From Methanotorris igneus Kol 5 (GTDB lineage: Archaea; AGJL01; Methanococci; Methanococcales; Methanococcaceae), in assembly GCF_000214415.1 (NCBI RefSeq), contig NC_015562.1, forward strand, positions 1,403,130 through 1,467,129: a stretch of 64,000 bases of DNA, given 5' to 3'. Position 1 is the first letter of the stretch, and every line of letters begins with the position of its first letter. The notes under the pieces are model-generated. The model searched no databases. It was not told the DNA's origin and was given only the letters and a program-made list of their open reading frames with translations. Made by a program: the position numbers and the translations under genes. Shown piece by piece: positions 33,669 to 43,337 of the stretch.

Positions 33669-35285
33669 ATGAAAAAATTGGTGGTTATATTTTCTACTGC
33701 CATATTACTTATAGCAAGTTGTGTCATGATAGCAGGCTGTGTAGGTGAAAGTTCAACATCTAAAGCACCAGTAAATACTCAGGCACAAACTAACACAAAT
33801 GAGAAATCCACCACCACTACTGAGCCACAATATAAAGATACTTTTGTCTTAGGATATGGAAAAGATCCAAGGCTAAAAGGAGGGCCATGGGGAATTGGTT
33901 TTTTCCCAAAGACTCATGTGCTTGAGAGATTGGTTGAATATGATATAAAAAATGATGATGTTATTCCTTCCTTAGCAGAAAGTTGGGAGATAAAAGATGG
34001 AGGAAAAACCATAATCTTCCATTTAAAGAAAGGGATAAAGTTCTCTGATGGTACTGATTTCAATGCATATGCTGTTAAATTCACAATAGATAGAATGATT
34101 GCAAGAGGGCACTCTTTAGCTCCAAAAGGAGCCGATGTTATTGATAACTATACAGTGGCTATTCACTTTGATAAACCAGGATTCTTTAACCTTGTAAAGA
34201 TGGCAGAATTCCACTTGGGTATTATGTCTCCAACATCAGTTAAACCTGTTGGAGATCCAAATGGAACTTTAGTTAAGCCTATTGGAACTGGACCATTTAA
34301 AGTTGTTGATTATAAAGAGGATCAATATGCAACATTTGAGCCAAACATGTATTGGTATAAAGCAAGAGACACAACTCCTAAGTTTAAAAAGTTCATTCTG
34401 AAAGTTATACCTGATGAGAATACAAGAATTATGGCTTTGAGAAGTGGAGAAGTTGATGCTATCTCAGACTATGTGCATGGAGGGGCTGCATATACACCAA
34501 GAAACCAGTTAAGTGTATTGGAGAAAGAAGGATTTAAAGTATTTAAGGGAAATATTCCTCTAACATGGGTTATTGCATTCAACTATAAGAAAGCACCATT
34601 CAATGATTCAGAGTTAAGAAAGGTTGTTAGTTTGGCAATAAATAGAGATGAAATTGTGAAGATATTTGACAGACAAGTTAGGCCAGCGTGGAATGGAATG
34701 TTCCCACCAGAAGCTCCAGGGATGAAAGAAGCTGGAATCAAATATGAATACAATCCAGAGAAAGCTAAGGAAATATTAAAGAAAAAAGGATTATTAGGAT
34801 TAAAGGTTAGAATCTTAGTTAATAAAAACCAGGAAGATCAAATACTTGTAGCTCAGTTAATACAACAGCAGTTAAAGAAAGCAGGATTTGACCCAGTATT
34901 GGATATAGTTGAGAGTGGGGTTTATCAGAAAAAGAGAGATGCCGGAGATTATGATATGAGGTTGTATTACATTGGAGGAACAGATAGAAGATTTTACTTA
35001 AGGTTATACTGGAGATTCTATCCAGGAGGAAAATGGGATGCATATGAAAGTGAGAGAGTCTGTAGTTTATGTAAAGATATATTAGAAAATCCTGAAAACT
35101 TTGACAAAGAGAAAAGAAAACAGAAATTAATAGAATTCTATAAAGCTTTATATGATGAGATGGGAGTTGTTCCATTATACCATGATGTAATGACAGTTGT
35201 AGCAAGTCCAAATGTAGATGTAGATAAAGCCCACTTGTTCAGATTTGGTGAGCCAGTATTCTACTATGTTGGGGTTAGAAAATAA
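33669..35285 (+). CDS. ABC importer substrate-binding lipoprotein (SBP_bac_5 family), copy 1
   Basis: This 538-residue extracellular binding protein belongs to the dipeptide/oligopeptide/nickel family (DppA/OppA/NikA). The signal peptide ends with the lipobox IAGC (residues 22-25) and is followed by a Ser/Thr/Gln linker. Family motifs include LVEYDIKNDDVIPSLAESWEI, FHLKKGIKFSDGTDFNAYAVKF, GTGPFKVVDY and VRPAWNGMFPPEAPG. The ATG follows GAGGTGATTAC. It heads the operon with two permeases and two ATPases. The ligand (peptide, opine-type metallophore or nickel complex) cannot be deduced. The neighbouring nitrogenase-like genes make a metal complex or a reductase substrate attractive. Confidence 0.9.
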   Translation: MKKLVVIFSTAILLIASCVMIAGCVGESSTSKAPVNTQAQTNTNEKSTTTTEPQYKDTFVLGYGKDPRLKGGPWGIGFFPKTHVLERLVEYDIKNDDVIPSLAESWEIKDGGKTIIFHLKKGIKFSDGTDFNAYAVKFTIDRMIARGHSLAPKGADVIDNYTVAIHFDKPGFFNLVKMAEFHLGIMSPTSVKPVGDPNGTLVKPIGTGPFKVVDYKEDQYATFEPNMYWYKARDTTPKFKKFILKVIPDENTRIMALRSGEVDAISDYVHGGAAYTPRNQLSVLEKEGFKVFKGNIPLTWVIAFNYKKAPFNDSELRKVVSLAINRDEIVKIFDRQVRPAWNGMFPPEAPGMKEAGIKYEYNPEKAKEILKKKGLLGLKVRILVNKNQEDQILVAQLIQQQLKKAGFDPVLDIVESGVYQKKRDAGDYDMRLYYIGGTDRRFYLRLYWRFYPGGKWDAYESERVCSLCKDILENPENFDKEKRKQKLIEFYKALYDEMGVVPLYHDVMTVVASPNVDVDKAHLFRFGEPVFYYVGVRK

Positions 35286-35310
35286 CCCTTTTTAATTTTT
35301 TGGTGAAATC

Positions 35311-36246
35311 ATGATCAGATATCTATCAAAAAGGATTTTACATGCAATAATAACTATTTTAGGAATTTCATTAATCTCTTTTTCTTTACTTTATATATTC
35401 CCTGGAGATCCTGTGGAGTTGGTAATAAGAGTAAATACTGGAATGGAGCCAACACCAGAGATGATAGAGAAATATAAACATGAATTTGGTTTGGATAAAC
35501 CAATCTATATTCAATACATTAACTGGCTTTCACATGCTATCAGAGGAGATTTTGGAACCTCTTGGAGCACAGGAGAGCCAGTTATGAAAGTTATATTAGA
35601 TAGATTACCAGCCTCTATGCAGTTATTCTTTCCAACATTCATTTTATCTATAACTTTTGCTATTGTTCTTGGCATCCTATCGGCAATTTATAAAGATAGA
35701 TTTGTTGATAATTTTTGCAGGATAATCTCAATTATTGGGATAAGTATCCCACACTTTTGGTCAGGATTAATACTCATTTGGATCTTTGCAGTTTGTTTAA
35801 AAATACTCCCAGCATTTGGTTATGGAACTTTGAAGCATATGATTCTCCCAGTTTTAACATGGACTTTATCTTTTATGGCTATTAAAACAAGGTTTGTCAG
35901 ATCTACTTTATTGGAAGTAATGGGTGAAGATTATATAACAACTGCAAGGGCTAAAGGTTTGTCAGATAAGGATGTTGTTATAAAACATGCATTTAGGAAT
36001 GCATTAATTCCAATAATTACATATTTCTCTTTGAGTATTAGCCATCTTATTATAGGGGCTGTTGTTATAGAGGCATTATTTGCCTGGCCTGGTTTAGGAT
36101 CATTACTTGTAAAATCTGTGTTTGAAAGAGACTTTCCCGTTGTTCAGGCTTTAGTGTTTATCAGTGGAGTTTTAATTGTAACTGTCAATTTAGTTGTTGA
36201 TATCCTCTATGCCATTATTGATCCAAGGATAAGGTATGAGGGATAA
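35311..36246 (+). CDS. ABC importer permease, DppB-like, copy 1
   Basis: This is the first membrane subunit of the Dpp/Opp/Nik-type importer, 311 residues with about six helices. The N-terminus MIRYLSKRILHAIITILGISL is typical of DppB. The coupling EAA motif reads TTARAKGLSDKDVVIKHAFRNALIPI (about residues 210-235), and the C-terminus ends DILYAIIDPRIRYEG. The ATG follows GGTGAAATC and starts 25 bases after the binding-protein gene. The second permease follows after two bases. Confidence 0.92.
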   Translation: MIRYLSKRILHAIITILGISLISFSLLYIFPGDPVELVIRVNTGMEPTPEMIEKYKHEFGLDKPIYIQYINWLSHAIRGDFGTSWSTGEPVMKVILDRLPASMQLFFPTFILSITFAIVLGILSAIYKDRFVDNFCRIISIIGISIPHFWSGLILIWIFAVCLKILPAFGYGTLKHMILPVLTWTLSFMAIKTRFVRSTLLEVMGEDYITTARAKGLSDKDVVIKHAFRNALIPIITYFSLSISHLIIGAVVIEALFAWPGLGSLLVKSVFERDFPVVQALVFISGVLIVTVNLVVDILYAIIDPRIRYEG

Positions 36247-36248
36247 TT

Positions 36249-37088
36249 ATGATCTTCAAAAACAAAAAATTCTTTTTTGGATTTTTAATTATATTTTCTA
36301 TGATTATTTTAGGAATCTTAGCCCCAGTTATAGCCGAAGATCCTTACAAAACAGACATGCTTAAAAGATTGTCTCCACCATCCTTAGAGCATCCTTTTGG
36401 AACAGATCAGCTTGGAAGGGACATATTTTCAAGGGTTATTTATGGAGCAAGGGTAACTTTACTAGTTTCATTTGCTGTATCTTTACTCTCTCTAACCATA
36501 GGTAGCCTAATTGGAGCTTTAAGTGGATACTTTGGTGGAGTTATAGATGACATACTTAGCAGGATCACTGATATCTTCTTATCAATCCCTGAAATTGTGT
36601 TAAACATAGCTATGGTTGGAGTCTTGTCAGTATCTTTGAACCTAAGTTCATCAATATTTATTGTGATCTTAGCCATTGTAATTACAAATTGGGTTACATA
36701 TGCAAGGATTACAAGGGGTTTAGTTTTATCCTTAAAAGAGAGCGACTTTGTTCTTTTAGCAAAATCTTCTGGGGCAAATGATCTCTATATTTTATTGAAA
36801 CATATCTTGCCAAATGCTTTATTACCAATTATAGTTTTAGTTACCTTGAATATTGGAAATGTTATCATGACAATATCAACCTTAGGATTCTTAGGTCTTG
36901 GAATTCAGCCACCAACACCTGAATGGGGGGCTATGCTAAACTCAGGAAAAAATTACATAATGACTTCTCCCTGGGTTGTAGTATTTCCTGGATTGGCTAT
37001 AATGCTTGCAATCCTTGGATTTAATTTGATGGGCGATTGTCTGAGAGATATATTCGAACCTAAATCAAGGAGGTCTGTTTATGGGTAA
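36249..37088 (+). CDS. ABC importer permease, DppC-like, copy 1
   Basis: This is the second membrane subunit, 279 residues. It has the DppC signatures LSPPSLEHPFGTDQLGRDIFSRVIYGARVTL (about residues 40-70), the EAA loop FVLLAKSSGANDLYILLKHILPNALLPI and GFLGLGIQPPTPEWGAML. The gene overlaps the ATP-binding subunit by 8 bases, whose AAGGAGG site lies inside its end. It is part of a complete five-gene transporter. Confidence 0.92.
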   Translation: MIFKNKKFFFGFLIIFSMIILGILAPVIAEDPYKTDMLKRLSPPSLEHPFGTDQLGRDIFSRVIYGARVTLLVSFAVSLLSLTIGSLIGALSGYFGGVIDDILSRITDIFLSIPEIVLNIAMVGVLSVSLNLSSSIFIVILAIVITNWVTYARITRGLVLSLKESDFVLLAKSSGANDLYILLKHILPNALLPIIVLVTLNIGNVIMTISTLGFLGLGIQPPTPEWGAMLNSGKNYIMTSPWVVVFPGLAIMLAILGFNLMGDCLRDIFEPKSRRSVYG

Positions 37089-38031
37089 TCTTTTAGTTGT
37101 TAATGATTTGCACGTTGATTTTTTGCTTGGGGATATTAAAGTAAAAGCAGTTAATGGTGTAAATCTTGAAATAAAAGAAGGGGAAACACTATGCCTTATC
37201 GGAGAAAGTGGAAGTGGGAAATCAGTTTTAGGTCTATCGATATTGAAATTGTTACCAAGTAATGTGAATATTAGCGGTAGTATATTATTTAATAATAAAG
37301 ATTTATTGAAATTGCCTGAAAAAGAATTAAGAAAAATTAGGGGAAAGGAAATAGCATGGGTTCCACAGAGTCCATCGACATCTTTAAATCCAGTATTAAA
37401 AGTGGGCTATCAAGTTGCAGAGCCTATGATGTTGCATCTTAATATGGATAAAAAAAGTGCATGGAGTAAGGCAGTTAATTTGTTGAACTTTTTTGGAATA
37501 TATCCAGCAGATAAACGAGCAGAGGAATATCCACATCAGTTTAGTGGAGGAATGAGACAGAGAGCTCTGGTGGCAATGGGGACATCAACAAAACCAAAAC
37601 TCATCATTGCAGATGAACCAACAAAAGGTGTGGATTTAATAAAAAAAGTAAATGTGGTTAAACTATTTGAGCAAATCAAAAGGAATAACGATAAGTTATC
37701 TTTGCTGTTAATCACTCATGATATTCCCTTTGCAAAAAAACTTGCCGATAGGGTTGGAGTTATGTACTGTGGTCAAGTGGTGGAAGTCAGCAATGCCGAA
37801 ACTTTCTTTGATGAGCCTTTACATCCATACTCTAAGGCATTGATTAATGCCCTCCCTTCAAGAGGATTAAAACCTATTAAAGGTTCTCCTCCAAGCATGG
37901 TGAATCCACCAAAGGGATGCAAATTTCATCCAAGATGTGAGTTTGCAACAGAAAAATGTCGTAATGAGGAGCCACCATTTATTGAGTATAACGGCAATTT
38001 TGTGAGGTGTCACTTATATGATAAAAGGTAA
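37081..38031 (+). CDS. ABC importer ATP-binding protein, DppD/OppD-like
   Basis: This 316-residue ATPase has Walker A GESGSGKS (about residues 46-53), signature motif FSGGMRQRA, Walker B LIIADEPTKGVD and the oligopeptide-transporter C-terminal extension GCKFHPRCEFATEKC, whose cysteines are usual in this family. The signature has no LSGG but FSGG, and Walker B has DEPTKGVD instead of DEPTTALD. The 59 bases covering Walker A (37166-37224) are identical to those of the next gene. It overlaps that gene by 14 bases. Confidence 0.92.
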   Translation: MGNLLVVNDLHVDFLLGDIKVKAVNGVNLEIKEGETLCLIGESGSGKSVLGLSILKLLPSNVNISGSILFNNKDLLKLPEKELRKIRGKEIAWVPQSPSTSLNPVLKVGYQVAEPMMLHLNMDKKSAWSKAVNLLNFFGIYPADKRAEEYPHQFSGGMRQRALVAMGTSTKPKLIIADEPTKGVDLIKKVNVVKLFEQIKRNNDKLSLLLITHDIPFAKKLADRVGVMYCGQVVEVSNAETFFDEPLHPYSKALINALPSRGLKPIKGSPPSMVNPPKGCKFHPRCEFATEKCRNEEPPFIEYNGNFVRCHLYDKR

Positions 38032-38953
38032 AAACTTAACAAAAGTTTTTGAATCTGGAATATTTTCAAAACGCAAATTTATTGCGGTGGATAATGTTGA
38101 TATTGAAATAAAAGAAGGGGAAACACTATGCCTTATCGGAGAAAGTGGAAGTGGGAAATCAACACTTGGCAAAATGCTTTTAAATTTAATTAAGCCCACC
38201 AATGGCGAGGTTATATTTAACAATTACAATATTACAAAAATGAAACAAACTGAGCTCCGAAAAATCAGAAGGTATATGCAGTTAATTCCTCAGTATCCAG
38301 ATAGTGCATTAAATCCCAGATGGACAATAAAAAATAGCATTCTTGAACCTTTAAGGATTCACAAACTTATCGATAAAAATAACGAGCAGGAAAAACTGGA
38401 AGAACTTATAGAGACTGTCGGATTAAAGAAGGAGCACTTAGACAGATATCCACATGAGTTAAGCGGAGGGGAATTGCAAAGGGCAGTTATAGCAAGGGCA
38501 ATATCATTGAAACCAAAGTTTATCGTATGTGATGAACCAACATCGATGTTGGATGTTTCGGTTCAGGCGTCAATTATTAATTTGCTACTAAATTTACAAA
38601 AAAAGTATAATATATCATATTTGTTTATTACTCATGATTTGGAAATAGCAAATATCGTTGGACAGAGATTTGCTGTGATGTATGGCGGACAGATACTTGA
38701 AGAAGGAAATAAAATCATGGATAAACCACTTCATCCATATACTGAACTACTTGTTAAATCAACTACTATGGATATTGAAAATATCAATGAATTACTGGAT
38801 AAAACTGAAACTGAAATTAAAAAATCCAATAACAATAGAGGATGCAAATATTATCATCTCTGCCCATATCATGACGAAAAATGTTTAAAAGAAAATCCGC
38901 CAGTTGTTGAAGTCGATAAAAATAGAAAGGTTAGATGTTTCAGATATGTCTAA
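38018..38953 (+). CDS. ABC importer ATP-binding protein, DppF/OppF-like
   Basis: This second ATPase of the transporter is 311 residues, with Walker A GESGSGKST, signature LSGGELQRAVIARAI, Walker B FIVCDEPTSMLDVS and the cysteine-rich tail GCKYYHLCPYHDEKCLKENPP. The two ATPases form the usual heterodimer. They are the only ATPases in the cassette, so they may also power the second set of permeases downstream. A T-rich run follows the stop. Confidence 0.92.
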   Translation: MIKGKNLTKVFESGIFSKRKFIAVDNVDIEIKEGETLCLIGESGSGKSTLGKMLLNLIKPTNGEVIFNNYNITKMKQTELRKIRRYMQLIPQYPDSALNPRWTIKNSILEPLRIHKLIDKNNEQEKLEELIETVGLKKEHLDRYPHELSGGELQRAVIARAISLKPKFIVCDEPTSMLDVSVQASIINLLLNLQKKYNISYLFITHDLEIANIVGQRFAVMYGGQILEEGNKIMDKPLHPYTELLVKSTTMDIENINELLDKTETEIKKSNNNRGCKYYHLCPYHDEKCLKENPPVVEVDKNRKVRCFRYV

Positions 38954-38958
38954 ATTAA

Positions 38959-38970
38959 TTTTTTATTTTT
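38959..38970 (+). terminator. Oligo-T terminator after the first importer operon
   Basis: The run TTTTTTATTTTT begins a few bases after the stop codon of the second ATPase gene. Archaeal transcription commonly ends at such T tracts. No hairpin is needed or seen. Confidence 0.4.
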
Positions 38971-39044
38971 AACTAATAATATTTATATATAAATTTTGAA
39001 TATTTTATAATAACTTTATTGTCATTTAGAAACATATAGTAACA

Positions 39045-39055
39045 TTTATATATAG
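39045..39055 (+). promoter_or_regulatory. Probable promoter of the second transporter operon
   Basis: A TATA-like TTTATATATAG lies about 70 bases upstream of the second binding-protein gene, in a 164-base gap with no gene. Transcription would start near 39078, leaving a leader of about 40 bases with the GGTGAT ribosome site at its end. Confidence 0.45.
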
Positions 39056-39117
39056 TTTATAATACATTATGGGTTACATATTTTAAGAAATTTAAGAAAT
39101 TTTAAAAAGGTGATACT

Positions 39118-40710
39118 TTGAATATGAAGAGAATTGGAATTCTCCTATTATGTGGACTGCTTATATTCACAGTAGCGATGTGTGGATGCACTACAGCAAC
39201 AGAAACCACTACACAACCACAAACTAATGCAAATACTAATACAAATACCCAAATACAGAATCAAATAAAACCGCAGGTATTGACATTAGGAGCTCAGAAC
39301 GATTTCAAAGATTCGTTTGAAAGTAAAAGTTTAGTATTTGACACTTTGATGAAATACAATGATGACTTCTCCCCAAAACCAAATATTATAGAGAGTTGGG
39401 AAGTTTCAAAAGATAAGAAAACCTATATTCTCCATATTAGGAAAGGAGTTTATTTCACAAATGGAAAAGAGGCTAATGCCGATGTCGTTAAATTCTCACT
39501 TGAGTATTGGGCACCATACAGATACTGTAGATACATAAAATATCTTGATAGCATAGAAAAAATTGATAACTATACTTTAAAACTCAAATTTAAGGAACCT
39601 TATGCACCATTGTTAGAAGAACTTCCAAGAATATACTTAACTTTGCCAGAGACTGTAGATGATAAAGGAAATATCATAAAATGGATTGGAACTGGGCCAT
39701 TCATATTAAAAGAATATCAAAAAGGCCAAAAAGCTGTTTTAGTAAGAAATGATAACTATTGGAACAAAGAAAAGATACCTAAAATTGAAAAAGTCATTTG
39801 GAAAGTGATCCCTGACGAGAATGCAAGAATCATGGCTCTAAAGAGTGGGGCTGTAGATGCAATTGGAGTGACAGAGCATTATTTATCAGTTCCTGCTCAG
39901 AGAATTCCGGAATTACAAAAAACGCCAGGATTAAAAGTAATGATTGCAGATAAGGGAACTATTGAAACATATTGTTTCAATTACAAAAAAGGACCGCTAA
40001 CTGATAAAAGGGTTAGGCAGGCAATTGCCTATGCAATTGATAGAGAAGGAATATCTAAAAATTTATTCAATGGAATTCCACAACCAACAGGACATTTACT
40101 ATTGCCAGAATTTAAGAACGGGCCAAAAAATGTTAAACCATACTACTACAACCCAGAAAAAGCTAAGCAACTCCTTGCAGAGGCAGGTTATAAAGACACA
40201 AATGGAGACGGCATATTAGAAGATAAAGATGGAAAGCCATTAAGATTAACATTAATAACAGGAAATACACAAATGGAAAGAGACACAGCGGTGTATATAC
40301 AAAAAAACTTAAGAGACATTGGTATTGACCTAAATATTGTATGTTTGGAAAAGAAAGCAAGAAAAGAAAGAGCCAAAAAAGGAGATTGGGACATCTGTAG
40401 AACACATCCTTGGGTTGCTCCACCTGTTAGATACCTAAAATGGAGATGCATGGATGATGGATACGACAGTTTTGGGATTAAATTTGGAGTAAATGACAGA
40501 GTCAAGGAATTAATTAATATAATATACACTGGAAGTGATGAAGAAATTAAAAATGCATGGAATGAACTTTGGAAAATAGAATACGACTTTTGTCCAGCCA
40601 CTGGGCTTTATGTTAGGCCAAGGGTGTTTGTCTTTAAAGACAATATAAAAGGATTTAGATTTGATCCAGATGTTGGATGTATTGATCTAAGTAATGTCAC
40701 AATAGAATAA
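39118..40710 (+). CDS. ABC importer substrate-binding lipoprotein (SBP_bac_5 family), copy 2
   Basis: This is a second Dpp/Opp/Nik-type binding protein, 530 residues. The signal peptide ends in AMCGC (about residues 20-24) and is followed by a Thr/Gln/Asn linker. Family segments include YILHIRKGVYFTNGKEANADVVKFSLEY, WIGTGPFILKEYQKGQKAVLVRNDNYW, RQAIAYAIDREGISKNLFNGIP and YNPEKAKQLLAEAGY. It shares fold but little sequence with copy 1, so the ligands may differ. The start is TTG three bases after GGTGAT; an in-frame ATG at 39124 is also possible. It is followed by two permeases but no ATPases. Confidence 0.9.
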   Translation: MNMKRIGILLLCGLLIFTVAMCGCTTATETTTQPQTNANTNTNTQIQNQIKPQVLTLGAQNDFKDSFESKSLVFDTLMKYNDDFSPKPNIIESWEVSKDKKTYILHIRKGVYFTNGKEANADVVKFSLEYWAPYRYCRYIKYLDSIEKIDNYTLKLKFKEPYAPLLEELPRIYLTLPETVDDKGNIIKWIGTGPFILKEYQKGQKAVLVRNDNYWNKEKIPKIEKVIWKVIPDENARIMALKSGAVDAIGVTEHYLSVPAQRIPELQKTPGLKVMIADKGTIETYCFNYKKGPLTDKRVRQAIAYAIDREGISKNLFNGIPQPTGHLLLPEFKNGPKNVKPYYYNPEKAKQLLAEAGYKDTNGDGILEDKDGKPLRLTLITGNTQMERDTAVYIQKNLRDIGIDLNIVCLEKKARKERAKKGDWDICRTHPWVAPPVRYLKWRCMDDGYDSFGIKFGVNDRVKELINIIYTGSDEEIKNAWNELWKIEYDFCPATGLYVRPRVFVFKDNIKGFRFDPDVGCIDLSNVTIE

Positions 40711-40747
40711 TATTATTTATTCTTTTATCTTTTTTAGGGTGTGGTTT

Positions 40748-41683
40748 ATGAAAGGCTTTATAATAAAGAGATTATTTTTAATCATCCCTACGGCGATAGC
40801 AGTTTCATTGATTTCATTTTCTTTGCTTTATTTCTCCCCTGGAAATGCTGCAGAGATTATATTAGAGCAAAAATCTCCAGACGCAGGGCCAAATAGTGAG
40901 CTTGTTAAAGAATATGAAAAAAAGCTTGGATTGGACAAACCATTTTATGAACTCTACTTAATTTGGCTTAGTAAAGTATTAAGAGGAGATTTTGGAACAT
41001 CATTACAAAACGGAGAACCTGTTATTGATGAAATAATGGCAAGATTACCATATACACTCATGCTAATGTTAGGGGCTACTGTTGTTTATTTAATATTGGG
41101 AATTTTGATGGGTGTGTTATCTGCAGTTTATAAAGACAGTTTTATTGATAATATTGTTAGAGCTTATGCATCAATAAACATGTCTATACCAAACTTTTGG
41201 TTGGCATTATTGCTAATATGGATCTTTTCTGTAAAACTTAGAATCATTGATACTTTTGGATATAATGGGGTATATAGTTTAATCCTCCCTTCATTGGCAT
41301 TAGGATTAGGAATGGCTGGATCATTGGCGAGGGTTTTGAGAGTCTCTATCCTTGAAGTGTTTAACAGTGATTATGTATTAACAGCAAGAGCCAAGGGGCT
41401 CTCAGAACGAATCATTATTCTTAAACATGTATTAAAGAATGCTTTTCTCCCAGTTATAACTTTGATAGGTATGAAAACCACGTATTTACTTGGTGGAAGT
41501 GTTATAGTTGAGAGTATTTTTGGATGGCCTGGGATAGGAAGTTATCTCATTGAAGCCATAAATGCAAAAGATTTTCCTGCAGTTTCAGGTACTGTCTTCA
41601 TAATTGGAATTTTGGTTGTTATTGCAAATTTAATAGTTGATATATCCTATACAATCTTAGATCCAAGGATTAGGTATGGTTAA
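40748..41683 (+). CDS. ABC importer permease, DppB-like, copy 2
   Basis: This 311-residue DppB-type permease has the N-terminal helix MKGFIIKRLFLIIPTAIAV, the EAA motif TARAKGLSERIIILKHVLKNAFLPVI and the end ILDPRIRYG. The ATG at 40748 follows AGGGTGTGGTTT. It pairs with the next permease to form a second channel that lacks its own ATP-binding genes and probably uses the upstream pair. Confidence 0.9.
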   Translation: MKGFIIKRLFLIIPTAIAVSLISFSLLYFSPGNAAEIILEQKSPDAGPNSELVKEYEKKLGLDKPFYELYLIWLSKVLRGDFGTSLQNGEPVIDEIMARLPYTLMLMLGATVVYLILGILMGVLSAVYKDSFIDNIVRAYASINMSIPNFWLALLLIWIFSVKLRIIDTFGYNGVYSLILPSLALGLGMAGSLARVLRVSILEVFNSDYVLTARAKGLSERIIILKHVLKNAFLPVITLIGMKTTYLLGGSVIVESIFGWPGIGSYLIEAINAKDFPAVSGTVFIIGILVVIANLIVDISYTILDPRIRYG

Positions 41684-41706
41684 GAGCTCATGTTAAGGGG
41701 TCTAAT

Positions 41707-42513
41707 ATGAATAAAAGGTTTATTTTATCACTATCTATGGTTGTTTTAATATTCCTTGTCTCAATATTGTCTCCATATATTTTTAAAGATGTGAATAAAA
41801 TAGACTTCACTGAAAAACTTCAAAAGCCAAGTTTAGAACATCCATTTGGGACGGATAATTTTGGTAGGGATTTATTTAAAAGAACATTATGTGGTTTGAG
41901 GATTTCTCTTATTCTTGCTGTTTGTATTGAGGCAATATCATTAATTATTGGAATATCTCTTGGATTGATAGCAGGGTACTATGGTGGAATTGTTGATGAA
42001 ATAATTAGTAGAATTATAGATATAGTAATAGCATTTCCAAACATCATTTTTGCCTTGGCTATAGTCTCAATATTTGGGCAGAGTATGGTTGTGTTGGTTT
42101 TGGCTTTATCTTTATTAGGTTGGGCAAGTTATGCAAGAATCATAAGGGGAGAGGTTTTATCTTTAAAAGAGAGGGATTTTGTTACCCTAGCAAGAACCTC
42201 TGGAGGAAGTAATTTCTATATATTAATTAAGCACATCCTCCCAAATGCAATAATTCCAATAATCCCTCTTGCAACTCTAATGATTGGACATTCTGTATTA
42301 TCTATAGCAGGCTTAAGTTTTCTTGGATTTGGAGTTCAGCCTCCAACTCCTGAATTAGGGCTTATGTTGAAAGAGTCTGTAACTTACATTGATACAGCCC
42401 CTTGGATGATGATCTTTCCAGGTTTGGTGTTATCGTTCTGTGTATTGATGTTTAATACTATTGGTGATGCATTAAGAGACATTTTAGACCCAAGAGAGAA
42501 TAGAATTGAATAA
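41707..42513 (+). CDS. ABC importer permease, DppC-like, copy 2
   Basis: This 268-residue DppC-type permease has KLQKPSLEHPFGTDNFGRDLFKRTLCGLRISL, the EAA loop FVTLARTSGGSNFYILIKHILPNAIIPII and FLGFGVQPPTPELGLMLKE. The ATG follows AAGGGGTCTAAT. The second methyltransferase gene begins 52 bases downstream with its own GGTGAT site. Confidence 0.9.
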   Translation: MNKRFILSLSMVVLIFLVSILSPYIFKDVNKIDFTEKLQKPSLEHPFGTDNFGRDLFKRTLCGLRISLILAVCIEAISLIIGISLGLIAGYYGGIVDEIISRIIDIVIAFPNIIFALAIVSIFGQSMVVLVLALSLLGWASYARIIRGEVLSLKERDFVTLARTSGGSNFYILIKHILPNAIIPIIPLATLMIGHSVLSIAGLSFLGFGVQPPTPELGLMLKESVTYIDTAPWMMIFPGLVLSFCVLMFNTIGDALRDILDPRENRIE

Positions 42514-42564
42514 AAAATAATAAAAATTGAAGTTATTATAATACTAAAATGGAAAGGTGATAAA

Positions 42565-43200
42565 ATGAATATTAAGGAGTATATAAAATCAAGATGGAAC
42601 GAACATGCAAAGAACTATGACAAAATTCCAGCCCACGGAGTGAATTCTGAAAAGGATAAGAAAGTTGTTAAAAATGCTTTAAAGGAGATACTTAAAAGGA
42701 AAATGAAGATCCTCGATGTTGGGTGTGGGACAGGTTTTTTATCTTTAATCTTGGCTGAGTTAGGGCATGAGGTTGTTGGAATTGATTTGTCTGAAGGAAT
42801 GTTAAATAAAGCGAGAGAGAAAGCAAAGAATTTGGGATTGGATATCGAGTTTATGGTAGGGGATGCAGAAAACCTACCCTTTGAAGATAATACCTTTGAT
42901 GCTATTGTGGAGAGGCATATATTATGGACGCTCCCAAATCCTAAGAAGGCAATTAAAGAATGGATGAGGGTTTTAAAAGATGGAGGAAAAATAATATTAA
43001 TTGAAAGTGAGAGTAGAGGGGTTAATGTTGCCAAGCATCATTATGATGATGATAAGGTTATAAAAAATTTGCCTTTTTCAAATGGGTTAGATTTGGAAAG
43101 ATTCAAAGAAATAGCAAATGAATGTAATTTGACATTTAAAGTAGAAACTCTAGACTGTGAGAAGATAAATTTAATGATTGTTTGTGAAAAAACCTGTTAA
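42565..43200 (+). CDS. SAM-dependent methyltransferase, transporter-linked copy 2
   Basis: This is a 211-residue class I methyltransferase starting MNIKEYIKSRWNEHAKNYDK. Its motif I (ILDVGCGTGFLSL) and the following motifs are the same as in the gene at 32832. The central 213 bases (42692-42904) differ from that copy at only about four positions, three of them silent third bases, whereas N- and C-terminal parts are unrelated in DNA. This pattern indicates recent recombination between the two. The gene lies between the second permease and the nitrogenase-like genes, suggesting that methylation belongs to the same pathway. Substrate unknown. Confidence 0.85.
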   Translation: MNIKEYIKSRWNEHAKNYDKIPAHGVNSEKDKKVVKNALKEILKRKMKILDVGCGTGFLSLILAELGHEVVGIDLSEGMLNKAREKAKNLGLDIEFMVGDAENLPFEDNTFDAIVERHILWTLPNPKKAIKEWMRVLKDGGKIILIESESRGVNVAKHHYDDDKVIKNLPFSNGLDLERFKEIANECNLTFKVETLDCEKINLMIVCEKTC

Positions 43201-43337
43201 TTTTCTTTATTTTATTGAAGTGAAGTATAATTAGGAAACTCTGAATATATTAATAATTTAGTAATAAACAATAAATATTATGTAATAATTTATGTTAAAT
43301 TACATTAAAAATGTTAATAAGATAATTGGTGATTTAA

